Positions 1 through 8,473 of a DNA stretch of 64,000 nucleotides are shown in pieces (position 1 is the stretch's first letter; every line of letters begins with the position of its first letter). Location: the NCBI GenBank assembly GCA_014379625.1, contig JACMLJ010000095.1, positions 186,001 to 250,000 on the forward strand, read 5' to 3'. The notes beneath the pieces are model-generated. The model was not told the origin of the DNA, ran no database searches, and was given only the letters and a program-made list of their open reading frames with translations. The translations under genes were made by a program, and so were the position numbers. Origin of the DNA: Ferruginibacter sp. (GTDB taxonomy: Bacteria > Bacteroidota > Bacteroidia > Chitinophagales > Chitinophagaceae).

Positions 1-273
1 GAGATCGTCCGCTGCCACAGCGATATCAACTACACTACCATTTATAAAAATGACAAACAAAAAATAGTGGTGGCGAAGACCCTTAAAGAGTTTGAAGAAA
101 TACTGACCGACCAGGATTTTTTCAGGATCCATAACTCCGATCTGATTAACCTTGCCTGCATCAAAAGTTATAATAAAGGCAAGGGAGGGTCGGTGGTATT
201 GCAGGATGGTACAGAACTGGAAGTGTCTACCCGGCGTAAGGAAGAGTTTCTAAAAAAGATGGCTGAATTATAA
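1..273 (+). CDS. LytTR-type response regulator, C-terminal part only
   Basis: The reading frame is open from base 1 and ends in TAA at 273, so about 90 residues of the C-terminus are visible; the start lies outside the window. What remains fits a LytTR DNA-binding domain: an initial E-I-V-R-C segment, a Y-T-T-I-Y strand, the T-L-K-E-F-E helix, and the RIHNSDLINLACI segment in which the HxSxLIN pattern of LytTR proteins is seen. LytTR domains bind direct repeats upstream of target genes and in Bacteroidota usually follow a receiver domain, partnered by a membrane histidine kinase. The receiver cannot be seen here, so the full architecture is inferred. The gene runs toward the minus-strand transglutaminase gene, 9 bases away. 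Confidence 0.85.
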   Translation, partial: EIVRCHSDINYTTIYKNDKQKIVVAKTLKEFEEILTDQDFFRIHNSDLINLACIKSYNKGKGGSVVLQDGTELEVSTRRKEEFLKKMAEL

Positions 274-282
274 AACAAATCT

Positions 283-1254
283 CTACTGCTGCTGTTGCAC
301 CATCTGCAAATGCCTCCTGTACGAATTATCATCACCGGCGCCATCTTCTAATTTGCCGGTAACCACCTGGGTCGTTAATACAGATGAATCCGGCCTTGGT
401 CCCGGCCCATCTTCACCGGATACAGATACACCCACTTCTAAAGTTTGCCTGGCAACTCCTTTGTAACTTCCCTTCACCGGGGAGCAATCGCTAAAGTTTC
501 TGCCAATAGCCAGGCGAACATGCCTGTCATTCACCACGCAGTTGTTGGTAGGATCGAGACCCAGCCAGCCATAAAAAGGGATATATGCTTCTACCCATGC
601 GTGGGTAGCGCCCTCACCACGAAGATCATTGTCATGGGGACAAACATAACCGCTTACATAACGGGCCGGGATGTTGAGTAAACGGAGCATCACCAGTAAC
701 ATATGGGCAAAATCCTGGCATACACCGGCCCTTAATTTCCAGATCTCATCCAGCGTGGTTTCAACGCTTGTAATGCCTTTGATATAATCAAAATTATCAT
801 ACACATAAGTATTTAATTGCTGAACAGCTACAAAAACTGAAACCGATTTATAAAATCCGGCATCCGCAATTTGTTTTACTTCCGGAAGTGCGTTAAAAAA
901 TTCCTGTTTTAAAAAATCAATATAAGGCACAACATTACCTATTTGAATCAAATGGTCCCATTGCTGTTCAATGGCTATTTCATCAGTAGGGAATTTAATG
1001 GGTTTTGTGATCACCACCATATTAGAATCAATCCGCAATTGCGTGTGCGGCGAAATGTGCATGAATGAACCTACTTCATTTCCATAGTAGTCCCTGAATT
1101 GTTCTACAAAAGGCTCACCGGTGATTGTTATCCGCTGGCTTTGCACTTCCTGGTTTTCATCCTTTACCGGGTATAGCATGATCTGGTTGGCGCTGTCGCG
1201 TACGGGTTCGGGATAGGTATATTTTGTAACATGATGTATAAAAAATCGCGGCAT
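283..1254 (-). CDS. transglutaminase-like cysteine peptidase family protein
   Basis: 323 aa, about the usual length for bacterial cytosolic transglutaminase-like proteins with an N-terminal beta region. The N-terminus (FFIHHVTKYTYPEPV, about 4-18) is the typical transglutaminase N-terminal beta strand region. The catalytic triad is visible: Cys179 in AGVCQDFAH, His218 in ATHAWVEAY and Asp234 in LDPTNN. No signal peptide is seen, so the protein is probably cytoplasmic. It is the last gene of a minus-strand set with an alpha-E protein and a circularly permuted ATP-grasp protein, a combination known from many bacteria and predicted to make or break amide or peptide bonds. The substrate is unknown. 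It begins about 145 bases after the alpha-E gene ends, with a short heptad repeat between. Confidence 0.88.
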   Translation of the reverse strand: MPRFFIHHVTKYTYPEPVRDSANQIMLYPVKDENQEVQSQRITITGEPFVEQFRDYYGNEVGSFMHISPHTQLRIDSNMVVITKPIKFPTDEIAIEQQWDHLIQIGNVVPYIDFLKQEFFNALPEVKQIADAGFYKSVSVFVAVQQLNTYVYDNFDYIKGITSVETTLDEIWKLRAGVCQDFAHMLLVMLRLLNIPARYVSGYVCPHDNDLRGEGATHAWVEAYIPFYGWLGLDPTNNCVVNDRHVRLAIGRNFSDCSPVKGSYKGVARQTLEVGVSVSGEDGPGPRPDSSVLTTQVVTGKLEDGAGDDNSYRRHLQMVQQQQ

Positions 1255-1318
1255 AATCAGATAGCTTTATTACTGGTTGTTAATAATTCATATTGGTTGG
1301 GGCAAATCTTCAAAAGTA

Positions 1319-1350
1319 AATGGTGAATGGTCAATGGTCAATTGTGAATT
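1319..1350. repeat. heptad array
   Basis: AATGGTG, AATGGTC, AATGGTC and AATTGTG units, in the spacer between the alpha-E and transglutaminase genes. It would be transcribed within the operon. Confidence 0.75.
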
Positions 1351-1398
1351 ATTCTTCTTTCACCATTCCCGATTAAATAAGGCTGATGCATACAAAAA

Positions 1399-2334
1399 TC
1401 ACGCATACGCGAAATAGTTATGGTTCAGCTTATCGCCAATATCAAACAGGCCTTTTTTGGTTTCATTTAGAAAAAGGTGTAACCCTTCGGCAACAATGGA
1501 ATCAGAAGTGGAAAATTTTACTTTGCTTTTTATTTTACCGATCATAAAATCTATCTGGTTAAAATCGGTTTTATTGTGCTCGTGTTTCACCCGTTCAAAA
1601 TACCGGTGTAACTGGTTAATGGAGTAAATTACAGAACGGGGAAACTGCTCATTTAAAACGATTTGTTCCACTACGTTTTTAGCTTCAAACCCGCCGCGGT
1701 AGGTCTTGAGGTACAATTCATAACCGGCAATGGACATTAAAAAGTATTTCCAGTAAGTGGTGTCAGTCGTTTTATCCATTTCATAATTCATATCACTGAA
1801 TTTTACATCCAGGATATCGGTTGACTGTATGGCCCTTTCCAAAAACTTACCAATATTGATAAAGGAATTACCCTCGCCCCTTGCCATGGTAACATCCGTG
1901 GTGCCAAAATAAAGTAACCCCTGTTTAATTAAATTATCCAGCAGGGTAATCGGGTCTTCATGCTGAAAGAGATCTGCCAGCTTATCCTGTCGTATGTTGT
2001 GGTAAAAATCATTGATACATTGCCACATTTCTTTGGTGATATGATCCTGCACGCTCCGCCCGTTTTCCCTTGCAAGTGTAATAATATTCAGAACAGAATT
2101 TGGATTGTCTTTGCCGGTCACCATAAACTGTAATACGGCTCTTGTATCATGCGCCAGGGCATTGGCTTCCTCTTCTTCCAGGAAAGTAAAAATTTTCAAC
2201 ACGGGTTTCCAGGAAAATTCCTGCGTATCATCCTGCGATGACGCGTAATTAATTTTGAGCATTCTTAAGATACCCTCCGTACGTTCCATGTAACGGCTCA
2301 TCCAGTATAAACTATCTGCAACTCTACTTAGCAT
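1399..2334 (-). CDS. alpha-E domain-containing protein (DUF403)
   Basis: 311 aa from the ATG at 2334, chosen because the family normally begins MLSRVADSLYWMSRYMERTE; the frame is open 15 codons further up, but that extension reads through a C-rich stretch and looks non-coding. The protein is all-helical by appearance, with no signal peptide or membrane segment. Alpha-E proteins are found next to circularly permuted ATP-grasp and transglutaminase genes, as here, and the trio is thought to act together in making or modifying short peptides or protein tags. No catalytic residues can be assigned. Functionally it is a family match only. Confidence 0.88.
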   Translation of the reverse strand: MLSRVADSLYWMSRYMERTEGILRMLKINYASSQDDTQEFSWKPVLKIFTFLEEEEANALAHDTRAVLQFMVTGKDNPNSVLNIITLARENGRSVQDHITKEMWQCINDFYHNIRQDKLADLFQHEDPITLLDNLIKQGLLYFGTTDVTMARGEGNSFINIGKFLERAIQSTDILDVKFSDMNYEMDKTTDTTYWKYFLMSIAGYELYLKTYRGGFEAKNVVEQIVLNEQFPRSVIYSINQLHRYFERVKHEHNKTDFNQIDFMIGKIKSKVKFSTSDSIVAEGLHLFLNETKKGLFDIGDKLNHNYFAYA

Positions 2335-2505
2335 ATTTAACAGGCCCTCCGGCCCCCCTGCCCCCCAAAGGGGTGTCAAAGAAGGCTCTTTTCAAATTAT
2401 GGTGAATAATATTTTTCAATCGATGGTTTTTTTAATAAACAACCTTGCTATCCCCTTAATAAAAAGCTATTCAAATTATCTCAAAACCCCCCTGGGGCAG
2501 GGGAG

Positions 2506-3954
2506 TTACTGCGCCAATACCCAGGTATCCTTACTACCACCACCCTGAGATGAATTTACGATCAGCGACCCTTCCCTCAACGCCACCCGGGTTAAACCGC
2601 CGGGTACTATCTCAATGCCATCCGGCCCACATAAAGCATAAGGCCGCAGGTCTACCCTGCGGGGCTTCAGCTTTCCATCCATATAACAGGGAACAGTAGA
2701 TAAACTAATAATCGGCTGGGCGATAAACTGTCTTGGGTTCTTTAATACTTCTGCTTTATACTGGTCAATTTCCTCTGCCGTAGCTGCGCTTCCCATCAAC
2801 ATGCCATAGCCGCCGCTTTCATTGGTTTTCTTAATTACCATCTCCCCTATATTATTAAAAACGTGTTCTCTTTCTTCGTCTTTGCCTAACTGGTAGGTAG
2901 GTACATTTTGCAGCAATGGTTCTTCATTGAGGTAATAACGGATCATTGCCGGTACAAAAGTGTACACCGCTTTATCATCCGCCACACCGTTGCCCACGGC
3001 ATTTACAATCGCTACATTTCCCTTACGGTAGGCACTCATGATACCCGCCACGCCCAACATGCTCCCGGGATCAAATACCAGCGGATCAAGAAACTCATCA
3101 TCCACCCTCCTGTAAATTACATCCACCTGTTGCAGGCCACTGGTGGTTTTCATGTACACTTTATGATTATCCACTACCAGGTCGCTGCCTTCCACCAGTT
3201 CAACCCCCATCAGCCTGGCCAGCGTTGTATGTTCAAAATAGGCTGAATTGTAAATGCCCGGTGTAAGCAATACAATGGTAGGGTTCTTTATTTGCCGGGG
3301 CGATAAAGAAACCAGGTTTCTATGTAAAATAGTAGGGTATTCTGTCACGCTGCGCACGTTGCTTTGCGGCAGCAGGTAGGGAAAGATACGTTTGGTGATT
3401 TCCCTGTTTTCGAGCATGTAACTAACGCCACTGGGGGTACGCAGGTTATCTTCCAGTATATAAAAAGAACCATCATTGTTACGAATCAGGTCAATGCCTG
3501 AAATATGCACATAAATATCATAGGGTACCGGGAAATTGTGCATTTCCCTCAGGTAATGCGGGCAACTATAAATCATCGCCGCGGGTATCACCCCATCCTT
3601 AAGAATGAACTGGTTACTGTAAATATCCTTTAAAAAAAGGTTGAGCGCTTTCAATCGCTGCTTGATCCCTTTTTCAATATAATCCCATTCGGCTGAAGTT
3701 ATGATGCGGGGAATAATATCGAATGGAAATATTTTTTCTATTCCTTCGCCACTGCTGTACACAGTAAAAGTTACACCCTGGCTCATAAACAAACGCTTGG
3801 CGAACTCTTCCCTTTTATTTAAATCCTCTATTGAAAGTTTTTCCAGGAATTCTACCGCATTCCTATAATGGTCCCGCACGGATGAATCGGAATACATTTC
3901 ATCCCATGTGTTGGAATCTACCAAATACGACTGCATTAATTCACTGGTTTGCAT
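2506..3954 (-). CDS. circularly permuted ATP-grasp type 2 family protein (DUF404/DUF407)
   Basis: 482 aa from the ATG at 3954 (an in-frame ATG at 3987 is also possible). Features typical of the family are the segment FPFDIIPRIITSAEWDYIEKG (about 70-90 from the longer start), YILEDNLRTPSGVSYMLENR, a VNAVGNGVADDKAVYTFVP stretch, and the basic GYGMLMG and QPIISLSTVPC segments near the C-terminus that form the ATP-binding part. ATP-grasp enzymes join a carboxylate to an amine through an acyl-phosphate, so a peptide or amide ligase activity is likely, with substrate unknown. It is the first gene of the set. A minus-strand TATATTTG box at 4014-4007 lies just upstream and serves either start. Confidence 0.88.
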   Translation of the reverse strand: MQTSELMQSYLVDSNTWDEMYSDSSVRDHYRNAVEFLEKLSIEDLNKREEFAKRLFMSQGVTFTVYSSGEGIEKIFPFDIIPRIITSAEWDYIEKGIKQRLKALNLFLKDIYSNQFILKDGVIPAAMIYSCPHYLREMHNFPVPYDIYVHISGIDLIRNNDGSFYILEDNLRTPSGVSYMLENREITKRIFPYLLPQSNVRSVTEYPTILHRNLVSLSPRQIKNPTIVLLTPGIYNSAYFEHTTLARLMGVELVEGSDLVVDNHKVYMKTTSGLQQVDVIYRRVDDEFLDPLVFDPGSMLGVAGIMSAYRKGNVAIVNAVGNGVADDKAVYTFVPAMIRYYLNEEPLLQNVPTYQLGKDEEREHVFNNIGEMVIKKTNESGGYGMLMGSAATAEEIDQYKAEVLKNPRQFIAQPIISLSTVPCYMDGKLKPRRVDLRPYALCGPDGIEIVPGGLTRVALREGSLIVNSSQGGGSKDTWVLAQ

Positions 3955-4006
3955 AAAAATGAGTTTTGGAACATTAATGACAGGCAACCGTAATTCCTTA
4001 GCTATT

Positions 4007-4014
4007 CAAATATA
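4007..4014 (-). promoter_or_regulatory. candidate -7 box for the ATP-grasp operon
   Basis: The minus strand reads TATATTTG, an exact match to the Bacteroidota -7 consensus TAnnTTTG. It lies 20 bases before the upstream ATG (3987) and 53 before the preferred ATG (3954). No clear -33 TTG was found, so the assignment rests on one element. Confidence 0.4.
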
Positions 4015-4057
4015 ATAAATCATATTTGTTTTCAATCATCCCGGCAAACATTATTGG

Positions 4058-4065
4058 TAACTTTG
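4058..4065 (+). promoter_or_regulatory. candidate -7 box for kdsB
   Basis: TAACTTTG matches TAnnTTTG exactly and ends 20 bases before the kdsB ATG at 4086. Transcription would start near 4070, inside the longer open frame, which supports the internal start for kdsB. It is divergent from the ATP-grasp promoter. Confidence 0.45.
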
Positions 4066-4085
4066 ACGCCATTAACTTTTTTAAA

Positions 4086-4832
4086 ATGAAGAAAATAGCA
4101 ATGATACCAGCGCGATATGCAGCCTCCCGTTTTCCGGCCAAACTGATGCAGCTACTGGGTAATAAGACTGTAATACGGCATACCTATGATAATACCGTGG
4201 CTACCGGGTTATTTGATGAAGTAGCGGTGGTGACCGACAGTGATATTATTTATGATGAAATAACAAACAATGGGGGAAAAGCTATTAAAAGTATCCGGGA
4301 GCACGAAAGCGGGAGCGACCGTATTGCTGAAGCAGCGGCAGGAATGGATGTGGATATAATAATGAATGTACAGGGCGATGAACCTTTTGTTCAAAAGGAA
4401 CCATTGCAAAAACTATTGAGCGTGTTTGAAGGAGAAGCGGGAAAAAACGTGCAGGTAGCTTCATTAATGCAGGTAATGAAGGAGCAGCATTTTATTGAAG
4501 ACCCTAATTATGTAAAAGTTGCGGTCAATAAAAGTATGGAAGCGATGTTTTTTAGCCGGAGCGTTATTCCATACAACAGGGACAGGCAGGCATCACCCAT
4601 TTATTATGAACATATCGGGGTGTATGCTTATCGCAAACAGGCCTTGTTGAATTTTACAGGTTGGGAAATAACAGCCCTGGAAGCCCTAGAAAAAATTGAA
4701 TGCCTTCGTTACTTAGAAAATGGTGTGACTGTAAAGATGGTGGTAACCGAATATATGGGAATAGAGATTGATACCCCGGAAGATTTGCAACGTGCCGCGG
4801 CTATTTTATCCTCAACTGATAAATTCCTTTAA
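4086..4832 (+). CDS. kdsB: 3-deoxy-manno-octulosonate cytidylyltransferase (CMP-Kdo synthetase)
   Basis: 248 aa, the family's usual length. It activates Kdo with CTP to give CMP-Kdo in the cytoplasm for lipid A-core synthesis, so the organism makes an LPS-type outer membrane. The nucleotide-binding start MKKIAMIPARYAASRFPAKLM is diagnostic, followed by HESGSDRIAEA, NVQGDEPF (metal- and sugar-binding), YYEHIGVYAYRK and the C-terminal EIDTPEDLQ. The ATG at 4086 gives this N-terminus directly; the 20 codons upstream in frame are unlike the family and lie partly before the -7 box. It converges on an M28 peptidase gene, and the two stop codons share the palindrome TTAA at 4829-4832. Confidence 0.95.
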   Translation: MKKIAMIPARYAASRFPAKLMQLLGNKTVIRHTYDNTVATGLFDEVAVVTDSDIIYDEITNNGGKAIKSIREHESGSDRIAEAAAGMDVDIIMNVQGDEPFVQKEPLQKLLSVFEGEAGKNVQVASLMQVMKEQHFIEDPNYVKVAVNKSMEAMFFSRSVIPYNRDRQASPIYYEHIGVYAYRKQALLNFTGWEITALEALEKIECLRYLENGVTVKMVVTEYMGIEIDTPEDLQRAAAILSSTDKFL

Positions 4833-6394
4833 GGCGCGGGGGCGGTTATCCTCGCCTTTGGCAGTTCCTTCCTCGGCAGTTTTTCATCCCGGTTGGCGGC
4901 GTTGTAAACAAATGCCGCTACGATAGTAGCCGCCTGTGTAAGATCGGCGCCCACCAGGTGGTCATAGCTGTCCATATTGGTATGATGCGTACGGGTACTA
5001 TATTCTATCTCGTCCTGTATGAACTGGAAACCCGGGATACCCACGGCATCAAAAGCCAGGTGGTCTGTACCGCCGGTGTTGGAAATAGTAACTGTTTTTG
5101 CACCCAGTGAATGAAAAGGCTCCAGCCACTGTGTAAAAATGGGCCGTACATTTTCATTTCCCTGCAGGTAAATCCCCCTGATTTTTCCTGTGCCATTGTC
5201 GAGGTTAAAATAAGCTGATACCTTTGAATGATCTTCTTTTAATTGCATACTGGCAGGGTCTGCAAAATGATTTTTTACATAGCCGCGTGAACCAAGCAGG
5301 CCCTGCTCTTCACCGCTCCATAAAGCGATCCGTATGGTGCGCCGGGGCTTAAGGCCGCTTTCCTTTAATATGCGGATCGCTTCCATCATCACAGCACAGC
5401 CCGCTGCGTTATCGGTGGCGCCGGTAGCGCCCTGCCAGCTATCAAGGTGGCCGCCCAGCATCACGATCTCATTGCTAAGATCGCTGCCTTTAAGCTCTGC
5501 GATTACATTATAGCCTTTCAGGTCTTTGCCGGAAAATTCTGTTTGCACGTCGATCGCTAACTTTACCGGGTAGCCGCTGTTTGCCAGGCGTACCAGGCTC
5601 ATATAATCTTCCATGGCTAGCATCATATCCAAAATGTTTTCCGGATCATTTCCACCAAATGCGCCCCCACCCTGAACAAATAAAGTACCATCATGCCCGC
5701 GCGGGGTCATGCTAAGCAGGGCGAGCGCCCCTTCCTTAGTTGCCATATCTCTCAATAGTATTGCAATTGAACCCGCCCCCCGGTTACGCAATTGGGGATC
5801 CCGCCTGCGGCGTTGATTTGCCGAATCACCTGACGGGGTTGGGGTTGCATTGGCCATTTTATCCAACTCTTCTTCTGTACGCCGGGTTGCGTCTGCAGCA
5901 AAACTTTGTTTTAGTGTATCAGTACGGTAAAGCAGCACCAGCTTTCCCTTTAGTTTGCCCCGGTAGGTTTCCAAAGCGATGGAATCGGAGGCTTTTATTA
6001 ATATTACTTCCGCTTGCTGTAAACCACCGCTTCCCTTAGTCCATGTTTTTGGATAGCTGATCATCGGCCGGTAATATGGTGCAGTGAGCGCGACATAGGA
6101 TTTTTTCAACTCCCATCCCTTTCCGAAATCTCCCCAGGGTTCAAGCGCTGCATTGGTTAACCCCCATTTTGCCAATTCTGTCCTGGCCCAGTTTGCGGCC
6201 CTGAAAAATCCGGGCGAATTGGTGAGCCTTGGTCCGCTCACATCGGTTAACTGGAAGGCGATATCCATCACTTTTGAATTTTCAATTCCCTCCTTTTTGA
6301 TTTTGCTGATGGCATCCATATCTATCTTCTCCTGGGCATACGAGCCGGAAATTAGTAAGGATGCGATTACTATAAAGCGGATCTTTTTTTTCAT
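4829..6394 (-). CDS. secreted M28 family zinc metallopeptidase (carboxypeptidase Q-like)
   Basis: 521 aa with an N-terminal signal peptide (KKKIRFIVIASLLISGSYAQ). A middle PA-like insertion is followed by the M28 catalytic domain: GGHLDSWQGATGATDNAAG supplies the first zinc ligands and bridging Asp, SGEEQGLLGSRGY the catalytic and zinc-binding Glu, and the GGTDHLAF and THHTNMDSYD segments the remaining ligand region. Such enzymes are di-zinc aminopeptidases or carboxypeptidases exported to the periplasm or outside. It probably stands alone. A second, shorter M28 gene lies at 40315. Confidence 0.92.
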   Translation of the reverse strand: MKKKIRFIVIASLLISGSYAQEKIDMDAISKIKKEGIENSKVMDIAFQLTDVSGPRLTNSPGFFRAANWARTELAKWGLTNAALEPWGDFGKGWELKKSYVALTAPYYRPMISYPKTWTKGSGGLQQAEVILIKASDSIALETYRGKLKGKLVLLYRTDTLKQSFAADATRRTEEELDKMANATPTPSGDSANQRRRRDPQLRNRGAGSIAILLRDMATKEGALALLSMTPRGHDGTLFVQGGGAFGGNDPENILDMMLAMEDYMSLVRLANSGYPVKLAIDVQTEFSGKDLKGYNVIAELKGSDLSNEIVMLGGHLDSWQGATGATDNAAGCAVMMEAIRILKESGLKPRRTIRIALWSGEEQGLLGSRGYVKNHFADPASMQLKEDHSKVSAYFNLDNGTGKIRGIYLQGNENVRPIFTQWLEPFHSLGAKTVTISNTGGTDHLAFDAVGIPGFQFIQDEIEYSTRTHHTNMDSYDHLVGADLTQAATIVAAFVYNAANRDEKLPRKELPKARITAPAP

Positions 6395-6561
6395 TTATTT
6401 TTATTTTAGCTGATCAGTAAGTTACGGAAATTATTTTGAGAGAACCGGATAGTTGGGTTTTTTAAATGTGCCAGGATTATCGGTAGGCAAGGAAGGGAGA
6501 ACACGCGGCGTTGGCAAGCAAGAGAGTTAGAAATGATGTTGTAGATAATAAAAGTAAACAA

Positions 6562-6591
6562 AAAAGAAGGCGCAGGATCCCATCCTGCGCC
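6562..6591 (-). terminator. Rho-independent terminator for the NTF2-like lipoprotein gene
   Basis: A perfect 10-bp stem (GGCGCAGGAT / ATCCTGCGCC, 6569-6578 with 6582-6591) has a 3-base loop. Reading the minus strand, it is followed by a T-rich run (complement of 6561-6568). It lies about 180 bases beyond the stop at 6771. The rest of the 376-base gap from 6395 to 6770 has no credible gene and would be 3' untranslated sequence. Confidence 0.75.
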
Positions 6592-6770
6592 TGGTGCATT
6601 TCTATTTTTTTTATCTACCCGTTTTTGATATGCTAGTACAAACACAGGAAATGTGCTTTGGTTCGTTATACAGCGAATCATAAAACCGGGATCATATACC
6701 AATTGTCGCTTCGGGTTGGAACAACTTTTGGTAGTACATTCCCCTCAACCGCAAATTATTGCCGGATACA

Positions 6771-7328
6771 TTATTTCATCATATCTTTTGTAGCTTCTTT
6801 AATTGGGTGGAAGTCGATGTACTGCGTCAGGTAATCCACTTTTCCCGCTTCGTTGTAATGATTGGCATTGTGGGTCCAGAAGGTTATATTTTTCCCGTTT
6901 TTGTATTTTACATCCACCTGGTGCCAGGAAAGCATCCATTTGCCTGTGGGGATATTGCCCGGCATTTCATTGGACTTGACGGGTAATATTATCGGGTTGG
7001 AAAATTTGATAGCATCAATTAATTTCCACCTTCCTTTGTAATAATCAACAATGGCTTTTTTTCCCACCAGGCTATCCCCGCCAGAAAAATTCATCCTTAC
7101 ATTTTCATCAAAGTTGGCGGTAAATCCATCTATATCTCCTTTGGAAAAAGCATCCCAGCTTGCCTGGTCGCCGGCATTCAATTCATCACCCAGCAATTCA
7201 ACTTTAGCTGTAGATTTTTGAGTAGCGCTTGTGTCTTTTGTAACCGTTGAAGCGTCTTCTTTTTTTTCTTCGTTGTTACATGCAAACAGAGATGAAGCGA
7301 TCAACGCTCCAATGAACATTTTTTTCAT
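6771..7328 (-). CDS. SnoaL/NTF2-like lipoprotein
   Basis: 185 aa. The N-terminus is a lipoprotein signal ending in LFAC with the acylated Cys at 17, followed by a Lys/Glu/Ser/Thr-rich linker to about residue 45. The remainder (about 48-180) has the pattern of a SnoaL-like NTF2 fold: AGDQASWDAFSKGDIDGFTANFDENVRM, a VDYYKGRW segment, and the buried Trp-rich strands KWMLSWHQVDVKY and ITFWTHNAN. Proteins of this fold bind small ligands or act as isomerases; here nothing identifies a substrate. It is likely anchored in the inner or outer membrane. It is probably monocistronic. Confidence 0.75.
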   Translation of the reverse strand: MKKMFIGALIASSLFACNNEEKKEDASTVTKDTSATQKSTAKVELLGDELNAGDQASWDAFSKGDIDGFTANFDENVRMNFSGGDSLVGKKAIVDYYKGRWKLIDAIKFSNPIILPVKSNEMPGNIPTGKWMLSWHQVDVKYKNGKNITFWTHNANHYNEAGKVDYLTQYIDFHPIKEATKDMMK

Positions 7329-7526
7329 ACTGATTAATTTAAATTAAAAAAGAATTTTTTAGATACAATCGTTTGCTTAAGGAGGGATTTGCTGAATGCA
7401 ACAGGACGAAAAAGATTATCGAATGTAATAAGAATATTTTTAGAACACAAGTGTATAAAAAAATAAAAACACGTTATGAGTTCGGCCTATAGGGTAATAA
7501 TTATTTATTAGTAAAACGTCCAACTA

Positions 7527-7958
7527 TTAATCTACTATGGTGGCACCTGCAACCCAGGGATTTTTTTCAGCAATCTTTAATACTATTTTCAGCGTATCGA
7601 GATTGATTTCCTCAATTTTTTTAAACCGAATACAACTGATCCCCTTAGTAAGCTTGCCAAGCTCCTTTTTATATTTTTCTGCGACAGTCTTATCCTCAAC
7701 ACCTGCGCATACATAAATACTTATATAATTTTTTTGGTTTGCCAGGGAAATGATGGGCCAATCTTTCTTTTGCTTTTTTGAATCAAGATAATAAAAAGAG
7801 CCGTAACCGATCATATTAGAAGCAAAATAAGGTTTAAGCTTCGGAACTGCTTTTTGAATAAAAGCGTGGAGAAAGTCAATATCTTTCTTGCGATCGTCAG
7901 GTACCAACAAAAGATATTCTTCTACGGATTGGGCCTCATTTTTTGCAAACATGTTCAT
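7527..7958 (-). CDS. DUF1801 domain-containing protein
   Basis: 143 aa, within the family's normal range. The opening SVEEYLLLVPDDRKKDIDFLHAFIQKAVP, the central MIGYGSFYY and the C-terminal KGISCIRFKKIEEINLDTLKIVL are typical of DUF1801 (YdhG-like) proteins, which share a fold with iron chaperone frataxin-like or YdeI proteins but have no firm role. It is cytoplasmic, with no signal peptide. Two ATGs lie close together (MNM); the first is used. Its base composition is richer in A+T than the flanking housekeeping genes, as is the stretch upstream to 8880. Confidence 0.75.
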   Translation of the reverse strand: MNMFAKNEAQSVEEYLLLVPDDRKKDIDFLHAFIQKAVPKLKPYFASNMIGYGSFYYLDSKKQKKDWPIISLANQKNYISIYVCAGVEDKTVAEKYKKELGKLTKGISCIRFKKIEEINLDTLKIVLKIAEKNPWVAGATIVD

Positions 7959-8069
7959 AATCGTATCGTTTATATTAATTTTCTAATAAGTTTCTTTCTA
8001 AAGCTTTTATGAAAACTGTCACAACTTAAATATTTTTATTGTAACTGGCTTCTTTATAAACTTAATAGG

Positions 8070-8200
8070 CGCCAGGGCGATATAAACTGACAACAGGTTT
8101 TCACTTTTTCGATTTAGCGTCCCTGCTGGCCTTAGTCACATTTTCACATTTGAAATTCAGTCTCTTTCCTTTAGTTTTAATCGCTCTGGTTAATTTCGAG
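8070..8200 (+). repeat. dispersed ~140-bp repeat, copy A (diverged)
   Basis: This stretch aligns with 35975-36119 on the same strand and with 31321-31457 in inverted orientation. Shared blocks include the start CGCCAGGGCG, AACTGACAACA, TTTTCACATTTGAAAT and CTTTAGTTTTAATCGC. Copy A is the most diverged, and its hairpin is degraded. It fills part of the 515-base gene-free interval upstream of the DUF1801 gene and ends about 50 bases before the attC-like repeat. Confidence 0.8.
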
Positions 8201-8248
8201 TCTTTCTAATAGAATCTGGTTAGTATTGTTGAGGTGGTATCGGTTGAC

Positions 8249-8420
8249 GCATAACGTTTTGCATAGGCGAAGTACGGGGAATTCGGAGCTGTTCCTGCCC
8301 GGCCAATGCGATTAAATTGTGAACGAAAATTACAAAGTTTAAACAAAGTTGAATCGGAGCGGTTCAGCCCCAAACCAAAGCTGATAGCGAACTACAGCTG
8401 AAGTTAGATTCAACGTTATG
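8249..8420. repeat. attC-like or dispersed palindromic element of about 171 bp
   Basis: The ends are inverted copies of CATAACGTT (8250-8258) and AACGTTATG (8412-8420). Inside, TCGGAGCtGTTC near 8284 recurs as TCGGAGCgGTTC near 8354, and the centre is A+T-rich. The overall plan, a short core palindrome at each end around an imperfect stem region, recalls integron attC sites and the repeats of similar length scattered through many Bacteroidota genomes. The core does not match the attC consensus RYYYAAC/GTTRRRY at both ends, so the integron label is only by analogy. It lies directly downstream of the 56-aa minus-strand ORF. Confidence 0.55.
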
Positions 8421-8473
8421 TTTATTGAGAGTTGTGCAAACCTTAATAATACTTGTCGTAATACTGTTATCCA

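Noticed and set aside
2334..2520. C- and G-rich runs such as CCCCTTTGGGGGGCAGGGG upstream of the alpha-E start as an element
   Set aside because: They resemble low-complexity C-rich spacers, also seen near 46818, but are too short to establish a repeat family here.
8249..8420. A classical integron attC site
   Set aside because: The ends do not both fit RYYYAAC/GTTRRRY, and no integrase is in the window; kept only as attC-like.
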